DNA from: an uncultured Alphaproteobacteria bacterium
GTDB taxonomy: Bacteria; Pseudomonadota; Alphaproteobacteria; RUG11792
Assembly (NCBI GenBank): GCA_910588255.1
Contig: CAJUOM010000002.1
Span: forward strand, 1 to 64,000
DNA: 64,000 nucleotides
Reading direction: 5' to 3'
Shown: one piece after another, positions 17,831-27,224 of the stretch
Position numbering within the stretch: position 1 is the stretch's first letter
How the letters are laid out: each line of letters begins with the position of its first letter
Notes under the pieces: generated by a model
Database searches by the model: none
What the model saw: only the letters and a program-made list of their open reading frames with translations
What the model was told of the DNA's origin: nothing
Program-made: the position numbers and the translations under genes

Positions 17831-17977
17831 TTACAAGATTTATAAAACTATTTACTAATCTTTTTGGACAATCATTATGTCTCTTATGCCGCCCACATAT
17901 CTAGTAATGATTGATATTGATAAATTTAATAAATTTAATTAAAATGATTTTTGGATAGTTAAAAAATTATAATTCAA

Positions 17978-18538
17978 ATGAGTTTAGATTCGAAGCTTGA
18001 GCAATTTAAAAATAAAATGGATCTTTCAATTAGTGCATTTTCAAAAGATTTATCCGGAATCAGAGCGGGACGTGCTTCCACTGCATTATTGGAGCCAATA
18101 AAAGTTGAAGCTTATGGTTCCTTGATACCTATGAATCAAGTTGGTGCTATATCTGCTCCTGATCCAAAATTATTAACAGTTAGTGTTTGGGACAGAGGAC
18201 TCGTAAAAAATGTTGAAAAAGCAATTAGGGATTGTGGAGCTAATCTGAATCCTTCTGTTGATGGACAGACCGTTAGGATTCCTATCCCTCCTCTTTCTGA
18301 TGAAAGAAGGCAAGAACTTTTCAAATTAGCTGCAAAATATGCTGAAGAATCGAAAGTAGCAATCAGAAACATACGTCGAGATGCTATGGATTTTATAAAA
18401 CAACTGGAAAAAAATAATGAAATAAGTGAAGACGATATGCGAAAACTTTCTGATTCAGTTCAGGAATTAACAAATGAATCTTCAAAGAAAATCGATTCTC
18501 TTTTGGCTCAAAAACAAAAGGATATATTGCAGATATAG
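17978..18538 (+). CDS. frr: Ribosome recycling factor
   Basis: RRF splits post-termination ribosomes together with EF-G. The full 186 residues are present, with the family hallmarks DLSGIRAGRASTALLEPI near the N-terminus, PLSDERRQELFKLAAKYAEE and the C-terminal helix. It is separated from its usual partners (pyrH, tsf, uppS) and instead starts a rightward run. The GST-like gene begins seven bases after its stop. Confidence 0.97.
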   Translation: MSLDSKLEQFKNKMDLSISAFSKDLSGIRAGRASTALLEPIKVEAYGSLIPMNQVGAISAPDPKLLTVSVWDRGLVKNVEKAIRDCGANLNPSVDGQTVRIPIPPLSDERRQELFKLAAKYAEESKVAIRNIRRDAMDFIKQLEKNNEISEDDMRKLSDSVQELTNESSKKIDSLLAQKQKDILQI

Positions 18539-18545
18539 GAAGTTC

Positions 18546-19220
18546 ATGAGAAAATTGTTTCATTATCCATTATGTGGATTTTCAAGATGTGTCAGGTTAG
18601 AATTATCTGAAAAACATCTTGATTACGAAATGATATATGAAACTCCCTGGAATCCTTCAGAAGATTTGCTTGAATATAACCATTTTGGAACAATACCTGT
18701 TTTTGTTGATATTAATGGAGTTTCCGTTTATGGTTTTTCTGCAATAAGAGAATATTTAGAAGAAGTTTATTCTGAAATTAATTTAATCGGAACAGATTTT
18801 CAACAAAGAGCAGAAGCCAGGAAAATATCTGATTGGTTTTCCTCTGTATTTTATAAGGACGTTTATTATCCAATTGTTCAAGAAAAAATATTAAAACGAT
18901 TTTCGAAAAATATAGATAAAACACCAAATCCAGCTTCTGTTAGAATAGCAAGTTCAAAACTTTCAACGCATATGGAATATATATCATGGCTAATAGACAG
19001 AAGAAATTGGCTTGCAGGAAAAGATTTTTCCATAGCAGATATTACTGCAGTTTCATTTATTTCTGTCCTAGACTATTTAGGGGCCATTACTTGGAATAAA
19101 TATGATATTGCGAAAAGTTGGTATGCAAGAATTAAATCCCGTCCAAGTTTCCGTAATATTTTGAATGACAATTTACCTCAAATACCCCCAATAAAAGACT
19201 ACGTTGATTTAGATTTTTAA
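18546..19220 (+). CDS. Glutathione S-transferase family protein
   Basis: The N-terminal thioredoxin-like domain begins with LFHYPLCGFSRCVRLELSEK. The conserved GTIPVFVDINGVSVYGFSAI region contacts glutathione in relatives, and a helical C-terminal domain has the AGKDFSIADITAVSFI motif. ATG 18546 follows AGGAAG directly after the frr stop and gives 224 residues. The cytosolic substrate is unknown; detoxification or maleylacetoacetate-type isomerisation are family roles. It is likely co-transcribed with frr and atpC. Confidence 0.88.
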   Translation: MRKLFHYPLCGFSRCVRLELSEKHLDYEMIYETPWNPSEDLLEYNHFGTIPVFVDINGVSVYGFSAIREYLEEVYSEINLIGTDFQQRAEARKISDWFSSVFYKDVYYPIVQEKILKRFSKNIDKTPNPASVRIASSKLSTHMEYISWLIDRRNWLAGKDFSIADITAVSFISVLDYLGAITWNKYDIAKSWYARIKSRPSFRNILNDNLPQIPPIKDYVDLDF

Positions 19221-19232
19221 AAAGGATTCTAT

Positions 19233-19469
19233 ATGTTTAAATTTATTTTAATTTACGACGAAGAAAAGTTATTCGATGCTGAGGTTATGGAAGTGAAAAC
19301 AGATACAGAAAATGGAATAATCACGATATTAGATAAACACCAACAACATATGTCTAAAATTTCCCAAAACATAACTTACAAAACACAAAATGGTTCACAA
19401 ACAATAGAATTCTCCGAAGGATTTTTATATACCAATGGAGAAGTTTGTTTTGCGGTTATAGATAAGTAA
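19233..19469 (+). CDS. atpC: ATP synthase epsilon subunit, beta-sandwich only
   Basis: The 78 residues correspond to the N-terminal beta-sandwich of F1 epsilon (start FKFILIYDEEKLFDAEV; then ITILDKHQQHM in place of the usual LPGHxxxLT; end EGFLYTNGEVCFAVID). The C-terminal helical domain, which acts as an inhibitory clamp in many bacteria, is absent; typical length is 130-140. A ribosome binding site AAGGA precedes the ATG. It is not beside other atp genes, and its stop overlaps the trmD start by one base. Confidence 0.8.
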   Translation: MFKFILIYDEEKLFDAEVMEVKTDTENGIITILDKHQQHMSKISQNITYKTQNGSQTIEFSEGFLYTNGEVCFAVIDK

Positions 19470-20176
19470 TGCTTATAACTTTAGTCACTATATTTCCAGA
19501 AATGTTTCCAGGTCCTTTGGCACATAGCTTGACAGGAAAAAGTTTGGGAAAATTGTGGGAACTGAAAATTATTAACATGCGCGATTTTGCTCCAGATAAA
19601 CATAAAAAAGTAGACGACACGCCATATGGAGGTGGTGCCGGAATGGTTATGAAACCTGACGTCGTCCACAATGCTTTAAAGTATGCTTTGTCGTTTTATG
19701 ATAAACCCCCTAAAATAATTTTTATGTCTCCGAGAGGATATGTTTTTTCAAATCAAACCGCAAAAGAATTATCAAAAAATCAAAATGGCATGATTATATT
19801 ATGCGGAAGATATGAAGGAATAGATCAAAGAGTAATAGACCATTGGAGAAAACACCATAAACTTCAAGAAGTAAGCATTGGAGATTATGTCTTATTCGGC
19901 GGCGAAATTCCAGCTATGGTTGTTATTGAATCTTGTTTAAGATTTATTCCTGGAATTATGGGAAATAGTGAATCTGTCAATGATGAAAGTTTTGTTCTTG
20001 ATTTATTGGAGTATTCGCAGTATACTAAACCTGCAATCTGGAAAGAATATAATGTACCTTCTGTTTTATTATCCGGAGACCATGAAAAGATTGCATCATG
20101 GAGGATAGCTCAATCAAAACAGATTACTCAAGAGGTTCGTCCTGATTTATGGAAACGATTTATTTCTCGAAAGTAA
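19469..20176 (+). CDS. trmD: tRNA (guanine-N1)-methyltransferase TrmD
   Basis: TrmD methylates G37 of tRNAs to prevent frameshifting. It is a SPOUT-fold enzyme of 235 residues with DDTPYGGGAGMVMKPD, the trefoil-knot SAM loop IILCGRYEGIDQRVID and EVSIGDYVLFGGEIPAMV, all conserved. It forms the usual pair with rplS, but rpsP and rimM are not beside it. Its start codon overlaps the atpC stop. Confidence 0.97.
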   Translation: MLITLVTIFPEMFPGPLAHSLTGKSLGKLWELKIINMRDFAPDKHKKVDDTPYGGGAGMVMKPDVVHNALKYALSFYDKPPKIIFMSPRGYVFSNQTAKELSKNQNGMIILCGRYEGIDQRVIDHWRKHHKLQEVSIGDYVLFGGEIPAMVVIESCLRFIPGIMGNSESVNDESFVLDLLEYSQYTKPAIWKEYNVPSVLLSGDHEKIASWRIAQSKQITQEVRPDLWKRFISRK

Positions 20177-20214
20177 AGTGTACCGATTGTATTTAAAATT
20201 GGGAGAATTCAAAA

Positions 20215-20580
20215 ATGAATTTGATAGAACAAATTAATAAAGAACAAATTGAAAAATTAACGGCAAATAAGACTCTTCCTTCTTTCAGAGCGGGAGATTC
20301 TGTCAAGGTTCTTGTCAAAGTGATTGAAGGCACGAGAGAAAGAATGCAATCTTTTGAGGGAATTGTTATTGCAAAGAAAAATCGTGGAATAAACTCATCT
20401 TTCAAAGTAAGAAAAATATCAAATGGAGAAGGTGTTGAAAGATTATTCCATCTATATTCCCCTAATATTCAGATTGAAGTTTTAAAACATGGAAAAGTAC
20501 GCCGTGCAAAATTATACTACTTGAGAGAAAGAACGGGTAAGAGCGCACGTATAGCAGAAAAAAAGAGATTAGAAGTTTGA
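20215..20580 (+). CDS. rplS: Large ribosomal subunit protein bL19
   Basis: The protein is 121 residues, with [40 protein letters not shown] and [19 protein letters not shown]19 sits at the 30S-50S interface. GGAG precedes the ATG. The gene ends with a genuine TGA (20578-20580), which shows that TGA is a stop codon in this genome. A weak inverted repeat (about 20625-20655) follows. Confidence 0.97.
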   Translation: MNLIEQINKEQIEKLTANKTLPSFRAGDSVKVLVKVIEGTRERMQSFEGIVIAKKNRGINSSFKVRKISNGEGVERLFHLYSPNIQIEVLKHGKVRRAKLYYLRERTGKSARIAEKKRLEV

Positions 20581-20749
20581 TATTAGCTTGCGGTAATTAA
20601 TCGCAGATAATAAATAGTATCTCATGCCCCATAGCACATGATATTTTTGATACTATATTGTGTGTTATGTGTTTTTATATTTTTCAAAAATTTTATGTTT
20701 TTTTAAGAACGTCCAAAATTTGTATAAAAGGACTCAAAGGATAGATATT

Positions 20750-20935
20750 AACTGTGAATAATTATACCCCAATTTTGAACTTTAGTTGTCCATTTTTTCT
20801 CTACGAAATAAACCTCTTCCAACGTTTCTTCACTCGGAAATGTGGGGTTATTTTCATATATTTGCTCATATTTCGATTAAATGACTCTATCGGATTGGTT
20901 GTATAAACAAGCCTTCTTACATTCTCCATTTACAT
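20750..20935 (-). mobile_element. IS256-family transposase relic (C-terminal part)
   Basis: The reverse strand translates as VRRLVYTTNPIESFNRNMSK. After a frame change it reads TFPSEETLEEVYFVEKKWTT and then KVQNWG. These are the hallmark C-terminal segments of IS256/Mutator transposases. Stops and a frameshift show it is dead. The rest of the 20581-21207 gap shows no further features I can support. Confidence 0.85.
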
Positions 20936-21207
20936 CAATCTTTTGAGAGGTCTCGATTTCATATATGAATTGAAAAGTATATACTGAAATTATATTCATC
21001 AAACTTAATATGTCATTTTCGAAAAAAAGATAACATAAGAATTGATTTATGAAATTCAGTTAAGTACAAAGTGCAAGAGAATTAAACAAATTTTGACTAA
21101 ACAAAAAAAATCCATAATCAGTTTTGCCTTTCTAAAACATAATATAGATCCGCATTTTTCTTGCAGCACTAAATATCAGGCACTGCGCATATTTGAAATA
21201 ACAAGTT

Positions 21208-22110
21208 CTATTTTTCCTCTTTTTTCAAAGCTTCTGCAGAAAATATAGTTTCTCTCAATTGTTCACTGATAGAAGCAAGGTTTCCTGGAGAATGAGGAAC
21301 AAAAACTACGCTTGATTTCGAATTTGCTCCGATATCTTTTAACGTATCAATGTATTGAATTAAAAGCACCATGTCCATAACATGTGCAGAATCTTCACCT
21401 GTTTGTTTTTTTAAACCTGCAACAGATTCACTTAATCCTTCAATAATCGCCAAACGTTGACCTGCAACTCCTTTTCCATGGAGTATACAAGATTCAGCTT
21501 CCGCTTCTGCTTGTTTTACTTTTAGAATTTTTTCTGCCTCTCCTTTTTCATTAGCGGCAACTCTCAATCTTTGTGCTGTATTTATCTCATTCATAGCAGC
21601 TTTTACGTTTGCATCTGGATCGATATCAGTTACTAGTGCTTTTATTATCTCATAACCAAAATCTTCCATTGGGGTTTTCAATTCTGTTTTTACAGCATTT
21701 GCAATATCATCTTTTCTTGAGAAAACATCATCCAAATCCATAAGAGGAACTTGAGCTCGAACCAAATCAAAAACAAAGGCCTTTATTTGAGCTAACGGGT
21801 CTTGAAGTGTATAAAAAGCTTCATATATTTTCGATTCTAAAACTTTATATTGTACGGCAATAACAATTCTAATGAAAACATTGTCTTTAGTCTTTGTTTC
21901 CACATCGACATTTAATTGATGAATTCTGAGAGAAATTTTGCTTCTCAAAGTTTCAATCAAAGGTATTTTGAAATTTAATCCCGGACGAGCTAATCTATTA
22001 AACTTACCAAATCTCTCGATTATTGCGCAACTTTGCTGTTCAACTATATAAAAAGATGCTCCAAGTAATATAAACAAAAGAAATATGAATATCAAAAAAA
22101 TCATTCTCAT
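21208..22110 (-). CDS. SPFH/stomatin-family membrane protein (QmcA-like)
   Basis: This 300-residue protein has one N-terminal membrane helix at about 3-22, then an SPFH/band-7 domain (FGKFNRLARPGLNFKIPLIE; MDLDDVFSRKDDIANAVK) and a long Ala/Glu-rich coiled region (NEKGEAEKILKVKQAEAEAE). Family members form ring-like membrane microdomains and often modulate FtsH-type proteolysis. There is no NfeD partner next to it. I chose ATG 22110; a GTG three bases upstream is equally in frame, with AGGAA about 12-15 bases before. It is a single gene after a transposon relic. Confidence 0.88.
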   Translation of the reverse strand: MRMIFLIFIFLLFILLGASFYIVEQQSCAIIERFGKFNRLARPGLNFKIPLIETLRSKISLRIHQLNVDVETKTKDNVFIRIVIAVQYKVLESKIYEAFYTLQDPLAQIKAFVFDLVRAQVPLMDLDDVFSRKDDIANAVKTELKTPMEDFGYEIIKALVTDIDPDANVKAAMNEINTAQRLRVAANEKGEAEKILKVKQAEAEAESCILHGKGVAGQRLAIIEGLSESVAGLKKQTGEDSAHVMDMVLLIQYIDTLKDIGANSKSSVVFVPHSPGNLASISEQLRETIFSAEALKKEEK

Positions 22111-22261
22111 CACATAATTAATACATTCCTTATATATAGTATAACAAATAATAATTATTTTGTAAAGTGTATAGATGCACTATTTTATTGATAAGATCTC
22201 ATGATATCATTTTTATCTAGACAAAAGGTTTGAAATTTTGTATTATAAAATTGTTGATAAA

Positions 22262-22338
22262 GGCCCAGATAGCTCAGTTGGTAGAGCAAGAGACTGAAAA
22301 TCTCTGTGTCGTTGGTTCGATTCCATCTCTGGGCACCA
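22262..22338 (+). tRNA. tRNA-Phe (anticodon GAA)
   Basis: Complete cloverleaf: acceptor GCCCAGA/TCTGGGC, D arm GCTCAGTTGGTAGAGC, anticodon stem AGAGA/TCTCT with loop CTGAAAA, T loop TTCGATT and an encoded CCA. It ends 15 bases before addA. Confidence 0.96.
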
Positions 22339-22353
22339 CTTAAAATCCGTTTC

Positions 22354-24729
22354 ATGAGTTATACAAAAGAATATTTTGACGCTACGGATATAACTTCATC
22401 CAGTTTCGTTTTTGCATCCGCTGGTTCCGGAAAGACTAAAATTTTGGTAGATCGTTATATAAAGTCACTATTTTTTGGAATTAAACCTGAAGAAATTCTT
22501 TGCATAACATTCACAAATGCGGCGGTTTTTGAAATGGAAACACGTATTTCTGGTATTCTTGAAAAACTCTATATAAATGAAAATGATTTTACAAAAAATT
22601 ATATATCTAAAGTCTTAAGAATAGAACCAACAACAGAGAATATAAAAAAAGCTGAAAATCTGTTTTTTTCTTTTCAAGAAAATCTTTCAAATTTGAAAAT
22701 TCTGACAATTCATTCCTTCTGTCAGAGTTTGCTTCAACAATTTCCTCTTGAAGCTGATATATCCCCAAGTTTTGAAATTATAGAAGAGAGAGATTTTTTA
22801 AAATTTATACAAGAAATAAAAAATCAGGTTTTGCAAGATTTAAATGAAGAGACTTTACAGAAAATATCTGATAACTTTTCCATATATTCATTAGAAGATT
22901 TTGTAAACAAAATCCAGCAACATATTCCTAATTTTTTGGAGATATTTAAAATTTTTCCAGAAATTGAAAAATATAAAAAACATCTTATTCAAAAATTTAA
23001 TTATTCTCCGAATGATACACAGCTCACGGAAGAACAAAAGCTTTTTATTAAGAAAAACATAAAAAGTGAAAACTTAGAAAATTTATATTTAGAATCAACA
23101 GGAAATATTCGAAAAAGAATACCATTTCAAAATAGTATAATTTCTCAGGAATTGGCTAAAGTAATTTTTAAAAATTCTCAAAATAGAAAAAAAAGTCAGG
23201 TTATAGAAAAAACTTGTATTTTTTTAGAATTGACAAAGCAAATTATTCATAAATATGAAGAATTTAAAAACGATCAAAATGCAATGGATTTTTTCGATAT
23301 ACTTTTTAAAACAAAATATTTATTGACTGAAAGCTGTGCAAAGGAACTTGTGCTTTCAAAAATATGCAGCAAAATCAAAGCTATTATGATTGATGAGGCG
23401 CAAGATTTAAGCAAAATTCAATGGGAGTTGATTTATCTTTTTTCCGAAGATATTTATATGGATCCAAATTCAAATAAAACGATATTTGTTGTTGGAGATA
23501 TAAAGCAATCTATATATAGGTTTCAAGGAGCGGATCATTCACTTTTTTCAAAATTTTATCAATTTTGTTCAGATTCTTTGCATAATTTGAATAAAAAATT
23601 TAAAACGGTTTATTTGAATATTAACTATAGAACAACTCCGGAAATCTTGCATATAGTTGATGATGTTTTTAAAGGAAAAATTTCAGAATTTTCAATGGAT
23701 AATGGAATTATAAATTATAAAAAACATATTCCTTTTCATAAAGAACAGTCAGGTAATTTCTCAATAATCGAGATCAATGAAATTGAAGATCCTGATCAAT
23801 TTATAGTTCAAAAAATACTTCAATTAAAAACGAAAAATTCGCTAATTTTAACAAGAAGTCGAAATTTATTAACTGAAAATATAATAAATAAATTAACTAA
23901 TTTAGGAATAGAAATAGCTCCATCTGATAGAATAAATTTAAAGGATAATTTTTTAATATTAGACATATTAGCAATTGCGGAAATTTGTATAAATCCTTGT
24001 TATGATTATGCTTTATGTTGCTTTTTAAAAAGTCCATATTTTTTTAAAGATCCGTTATCAAATGATGACTTTTTTAAAATTTGTCATAATAGAACAAAAT
24101 CCGTATTTGAGATTTTAGAAATTCATTCTCCAAATAAATTTAATTATATTAATCAAATAGTTAAACGTTATGATGAAAATGACTTATGTGGATTTTTTTA
24201 TTATCTAATAAATCTGGCAGAAAATCTAACGCAAGATGATGAAAATGCCATATTTGGATTTATGGATGAGATCAATAAATTTTCTGAAAAGCATTCTGAT
24301 AATATTCCTGAATTTTTGAAATATTTTAAAGAAACAGAAATACAAATTATAAACCAAAACACAGAAAAAGATCGTATTAGATTGTCAACGATTCATGGTT
24401 CAAAAGGTCTTGAAGCAGACACAGTATTTTTGTTGGATTTCGATTTAAATGCTGATAAACAAAAAACTGATTTTATTTTCTCTTTTGATAATGACATTTT
24501 TTTCAAAAATCATAAAACCCCTTTGTTTTTTATAAAACCAAGTCAGAAAGATTCATTTGAGGAGCTAGATTCTTTTATTGAACTTGAATACAAAGAAGAA
24601 GAAAAGGAGTTGTTACGTTTGCTCTATGTTGCAATGACAAGGGCTAGAGAAAATCTATATATTTTCGGAAAAGGAAATAGAAATACAGCGTTCAATTTGA
24701 TAAAATCGAAGTATCTTAATAGGAATTGA
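22354..24729 (+). CDS. addA: AddA-type double-strand-break repair helicase, lacking the nuclease domain
   Basis: This is a UvrD/RecB-superfamily 3'-5' helicase, with the alphaproteobacterial AddA as closest type. Motifs in order are Walker A ASAGSGKTKILVDRY (starts at 21), MIDEAQDLSKIQWELIYLF, VGDIKQSIYRFQGADH, RLSTIHGSKGLEADTVFLLD and RLLYVAMTRARENLYIFG. It ends soon after the last motif at 791 residues. Typical AddA proteins are 1100 or more and end with a PD-(D/E)XK nuclease, so that domain is missing. ATG 22354 is chosen because the upstream in-frame ATG lies inside tRNA-Phe. No addB is adjacent. It ends with TGA. Confidence 0.85.
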   Translation: MSYTKEYFDATDITSSSFVFASAGSGKTKILVDRYIKSLFFGIKPEEILCITFTNAAVFEMETRISGILEKLYINENDFTKNYISKVLRIEPTTENIKKAENLFFSFQENLSNLKILTIHSFCQSLLQQFPLEADISPSFEIIEERDFLKFIQEIKNQVLQDLNEETLQKISDNFSIYSLEDFVNKIQQHIPNFLEIFKIFPEIEKYKKHLIQKFNYSPNDTQLTEEQKLFIKKNIKSENLENLYLESTGNIRKRIPFQNSIISQELAKVIFKNSQNRKKSQVIEKTCIFLELTKQIIHKYEEFKNDQNAMDFFDILFKTKYLLTESCAKELVLSKICSKIKAIMIDEAQDLSKIQWELIYLFSEDIYMDPNSNKTIFVVGDIKQSIYRFQGADHSLFSKFYQFCSDSLHNLNKKFKTVYLNINYRTTPEILHIVDDVFKGKISEFSMDNGIINYKKHIPFHKEQSGNFSIIEINEIEDPDQFIVQKILQLKTKNSLILTRSRNLLTENIINKLTNLGIEIAPSDRINLKDNFLILDILAIAEICINPCYDYALCCFLKSPYFFKDPLSNDDFFKICHNRTKSVFEILEIHSPNKFNYINQIVKRYDENDLCGFFYYLINLAENLTQDDENAIFGFMDEINKFSEKHSDNIPEFLKYFKETEIQIINQNTEKDRIRLSTIHGSKGLEADTVFLLDFDLNADKQKTDFIFSFDNDIFFKNHKTPLFFIKPSQKDSFEELDSFIELEYKEEEKELLRLLYVAMTRARENLYIFGKGNRNTAFNLIKSKYLNRN

Positions 24730-24735
24730 TCATTT

Positions 24736-25404
24736 ATGATACTTGAATTAAAAAATATAAAAATGGGATTTAAAACGGGAGATACTGTTTTGAAAATCTT
24801 AAATGCAGTTAATTTCTCGTTATCAAAAGGCGAAAGTGTGGCATTAATAGGGCCAAGTGGATGTGGAAAGTCAACTTTATTGCAAATAGCTGCTTTACTT
24901 GAAACTCCAACTTCTGGTGAAATTATAATTAACGAAAAAAATGCTTTAAAACTATCTGATAATGAGAAAACAAAATTACGGAGAGAAAACCTAGGTTTTG
25001 TTTATCAATTTCATAATTTACTTCCTGAATTCACTGTTCTAGAAAATGTTATGATTCCTCAAATCATAAAGGGAATAAGAAAATCTGAGGCAAAAAGAAT
25101 AGCCGAAGAACTTCTTGAACAAGTCGATTTATCACACAGAATTTCCCATTTTCCAAAAACTCTCTCTGGAGGAGAGCAACAACGCGTCGCTATTGCAAGA
25201 GCATTAGCAACAAAGCCAAAATTAATCATTGCAGACGAGCCTACGGGAAATCTTGACCCAAATACTGCGAAAATTGTTTTCGACTTATTTATAAAGCTAA
25301 TTCAAGAAAATAACACAGCTCTATTTATGGCTACTCATAATATAGAATTAGCGAGAAAGCTTAATAGAACAATTTCCATTTCAAATGGAATAATTATTAA
25401 TTAA
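24736..25404 (+). CDS. lolD: Lipoprotein-releasing ABC transporter ATPase LolD
   Basis: LolD powers extraction of outer-membrane lipoproteins from the inner membrane with LolC/E. Walker [10 protein letters not shown] is at 39-47, signature LSGGEQQ at 143-149 and Walker B with DEPTGNLD at 167-174. The segment [18 protein letters not shown] is characteristic of LolD. At 222 residues it is full length. It follows addA by six bases; lolC/E are not adjacent. It pairs functionally with Lgt and the DolP-like lipoprotein elsewhere in this window. Confidence 0.93.
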   Translation: MILELKNIKMGFKTGDTVLKILNAVNFSLSKGESVALIGPSGCGKSTLLQIAALLETPTSGEIIINEKNALKLSDNEKTKLRRENLGFVYQFHNLLPEFTVLENVMIPQIIKGIRKSEAKRIAEELLEQVDLSHRISHFPKTLSGGEQQRVAIARALATKPKLIIADEPTGNLDPNTAKIVFDLFIKLIQENNTALFMATHNIELARKLNRTISISNGIIIN

Positions 25405-25406
25405 AC

Positions 25407-25439
25407 AAATTCGACCGAAAACAAATCCGGTCGAAATTT
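25407..25439. terminator. Bidirectional terminator between lolD and dps
   Basis: A perfect 11-base stem AAATTCGACCG/CGGTCGAATTT-type with a ten-base loop lies exactly between the convergent ends of lolD and dps, with A and T tracts on both sides. It can serve both strands. Confidence 0.8.
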
Positions 25440-25445
25440 CTAATA

Positions 25446-25907
25446 TTAACCTATCGTCGATTTTATCATCCAAATTGTTTTCTCATGGAATGATAGTCTG
25501 TCTGCTAAAACTCCTTCTGTCCCATAATCTTTTGATCCTGAGATTTCAGATAGTCCTGACATTATGTCATCACGAATAATCTCATGAACAACCAACAGTT
25601 CTTCCAACATCTCTTTGTCGTTTTTTGCATTCAATGAATCTTTCACCGTCGCTAATTTGGAAAACTCTTCGAATGTTGCAGGAGCTATGCCTCCAATCAT
25701 TCTTATTCTTTCAGCGATAACATCAATAGCATTAAATAAATTATTATAATGATCTTCGGTCATCAAATGTATATCTCTGAAATCAGAAGAAATGACATTC
25801 CAATGTATATTTTGTGTTTTCAAAAGCAAGGCATATGAATTTGCAAGCAATCTTGATAAAATTTCGGCAGATTTGCAATCACACTTTGTTGAACAATTAC
25901 ATAACAT
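25446..25907 (-). CDS. dps: Dps/ferritin-like iron-storage protein
   Basis: This 153-residue ferritin-fold protein is expected to form a 12-mer that oxidises and stores iron and protects DNA. The ferroxidase residues are visible in KTQNIHWNV and in HLMTEDHYNNLFNAIDVIAE. The N-terminus MLCNCSTKCDCKSAE holds five cysteines within the first 11 residues. That is unusual for Dps, which normally carries a basic tail, and might bind metal or form disulfides. It is a single gene closed by the terminator at 25407-25439. Confidence 0.93.
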   Translation of the reverse strand: MLCNCSTKCDCKSAEILSRLLANSYALLLKTQNIHWNVISSDFRDIHLMTEDHYNNLFNAIDVIAERIRMIGGIAPATFEEFSKLATVKDSLNAKNDKEMLEELLVVHEIIRDDIMSGLSEISGSKDYGTEGVLADRLSFHEKTIWMIKSTIG

Positions 25908-25968
25908 TTTAAGTCACCTATAAAATAAAACCATCTATAATTAATTCTGTTCCAAAAAAGATTTCAAT

Positions 25969-26430
25969 TCAAGTCATTATTTTTTTTATTCGCAATTTCA
26001 CAGCATAGGCTCCAATTTGTTGCATTGAATCTTTAATTCCAGAAAATGCAATAATTAATTCAGGATGTTTTATCAGCCAATTTTCAGTTGCCTCCCTCAC
26101 TATACCAATACCTTTGCCTGTAATTATCGTTACAAATCTTAAATCTTTCAAGATACAATTCATGCAAAATTTTTCCAAAACATTATCAATTTCCCTAGTA
26201 TATCCATGCAAATCAATAAATCTCTCTGATTTAAATTTTTTTGTTTCAGATTTATCGAAATTTCTAACTTTTTTATTATGAAATGCTTCAAGAGCAAAAT
26301 GAGGTTTTATACTGATTTTTAGAGAAAACTGGGATTTAAAATCCAAACGTGAAATTTTATCACTTTCAGATAATTTCTCTATGGTATTTTTATAATTTAA
26401 CCAATTTTCCCAATCTTTAATAAATGTCAT
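25969..26430 (-). CDS. Smr-domain protein
   Basis: The C-terminal half is a small MutS-related (Smr) domain: FIDLHGYTREIDNVLEKF, then FVTIITGKGIG and a final SGIKDSMQQIGAYAVKLR. Stand-alone Smr proteins are candidate nucleases acting on nucleic acid or colliding ribosomes; the role here is unknown. The usual alphaproteobacterial DUF1994/Smr length is 150-200, so 153 residues is normal. An R1-related repeat ends about 190 bases upstream in the same orientation. Confidence 0.85.
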   Translation of the reverse strand: MTFIKDWENWLNYKNTIEKLSESDKISRLDFKSQFSLKISIKPHFALEAFHNKKVRNFDKSETKKFKSERFIDLHGYTREIDNVLEKFCMNCILKDLRFVTIITGKGIGIVREATENWLIKHPELIIAFSGIKDSMQQIGAYAVKLRIKKIMT

Positions 26431-26622
26431 ATTTCTTATGCCGATATTAGTCAGCTAAAAAGCAAAACCCAAAAATAAAATAATATGGCTGCTGTATTCC
26501 TACTCTGACCAGGTTTTTAAGTTATTTCTGCAAATGCAAAATAGCTGACAATATTTATTATATCATGATTTTGAATAACTTATATCAAAAATTTTCAACC
26601 TCTCTACATTAATAATATATCA

Positions 26623-26860
26623 CAATGTCTTCCGAAAGCGCTATAGGTACCCCTGCGGTGTCATCAACTATTTGCCGGTGAGGCCATCTTTCTAATTCAC
26701 GTTTCGTGCAGTTACTCTTTTTTCTTTAAATCAACATTATTTCGCTCTTTCATTCGAAATACTTTCGTTGAGGTTAAATAAAATATGTTTTGGAATACTA
26801 TAGCAGAGTAACAACTTCATCTATAGCTTTCAAAACGGTTTAATATATAACTTTTCTTAC
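26623..26860 (-). repeat. Long R1-related repeat
   Basis: The right part (26623-26720) is the R1 right end. The extension to 26860 aligns with 5870-6085 (GCTCTTTCATTCGAAATAC; AACTTCATCTATAGCT). It lies upstream of the Smr gene in the same orientation. The 26431-26622 and 26861-27029 parts of this gap hold no feature I can support. Confidence 0.65.
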
Positions 26861-27029
26861 GAAAAGTTGGTTCCTGATTTGTCAAAAAACAATCGAAGAT
26901 ATCTTCTAGATTGATTTTTGCGATTTTTATTATAAAGGAACACTAGTCTTGGATTTCTAAATTGTGTTTTGTAAATACTATTTTGTTTCCAACAGCGTTT
27001 TTTAATAAATCAATCCTGTTTTTTGAGGG

Positions 27030-27220
27030 GCGCCCGTGAGTATGGTAGAATATTGATGGTACCATACTCACGGGCGCACTTTGTGACACGTAGCTATATT
27101 ATTTTCCGAAAGGTAGGCAATATATTAAGTTAGTGAACATTACTACAAGTTCCTAATTTCAGGATACATACCTTGATTCGTGTATGTCAAATTCTAAAAA
27201 GTCCCATAAAATTTTAGACT
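27030..27220 (-). repeat. Dispersed repeat R2, full copy with palindrome (subtype B)
   Basis: The box lies at 27185-27216 on the minus strand. The intervening 100 bases match 8311-8380, and the element ends in a perfect 18-base palindrome GCGCCCGTGAGTATGGTA (27030-27047) with its complement at 27060-27077, loop 12. The same stem core is found at 44525-44564. The box sits nine bases beyond the stop of the amidase pseudogene. Confidence 0.8.
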
Positions 27221-27224
27221 TTTT

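Noticed and set aside
21042..21248. Plus-strand 68-codon frame in the gap after rplS
   Set aside because: No ribosome binding site and no family pattern, and it runs antisense into the end of the SPFH gene.
22306..22353. Longer addA start at 22306
   Set aside because: It lies inside tRNA-Phe; the helicase homology fits ATG 22354.
27030..27077. Perfect palindrome as a simple transcription terminator
   Set aside because: It has no T-tract, lies far from any gene end, and recurs with an R2 box, so a repeat element is the better reading.
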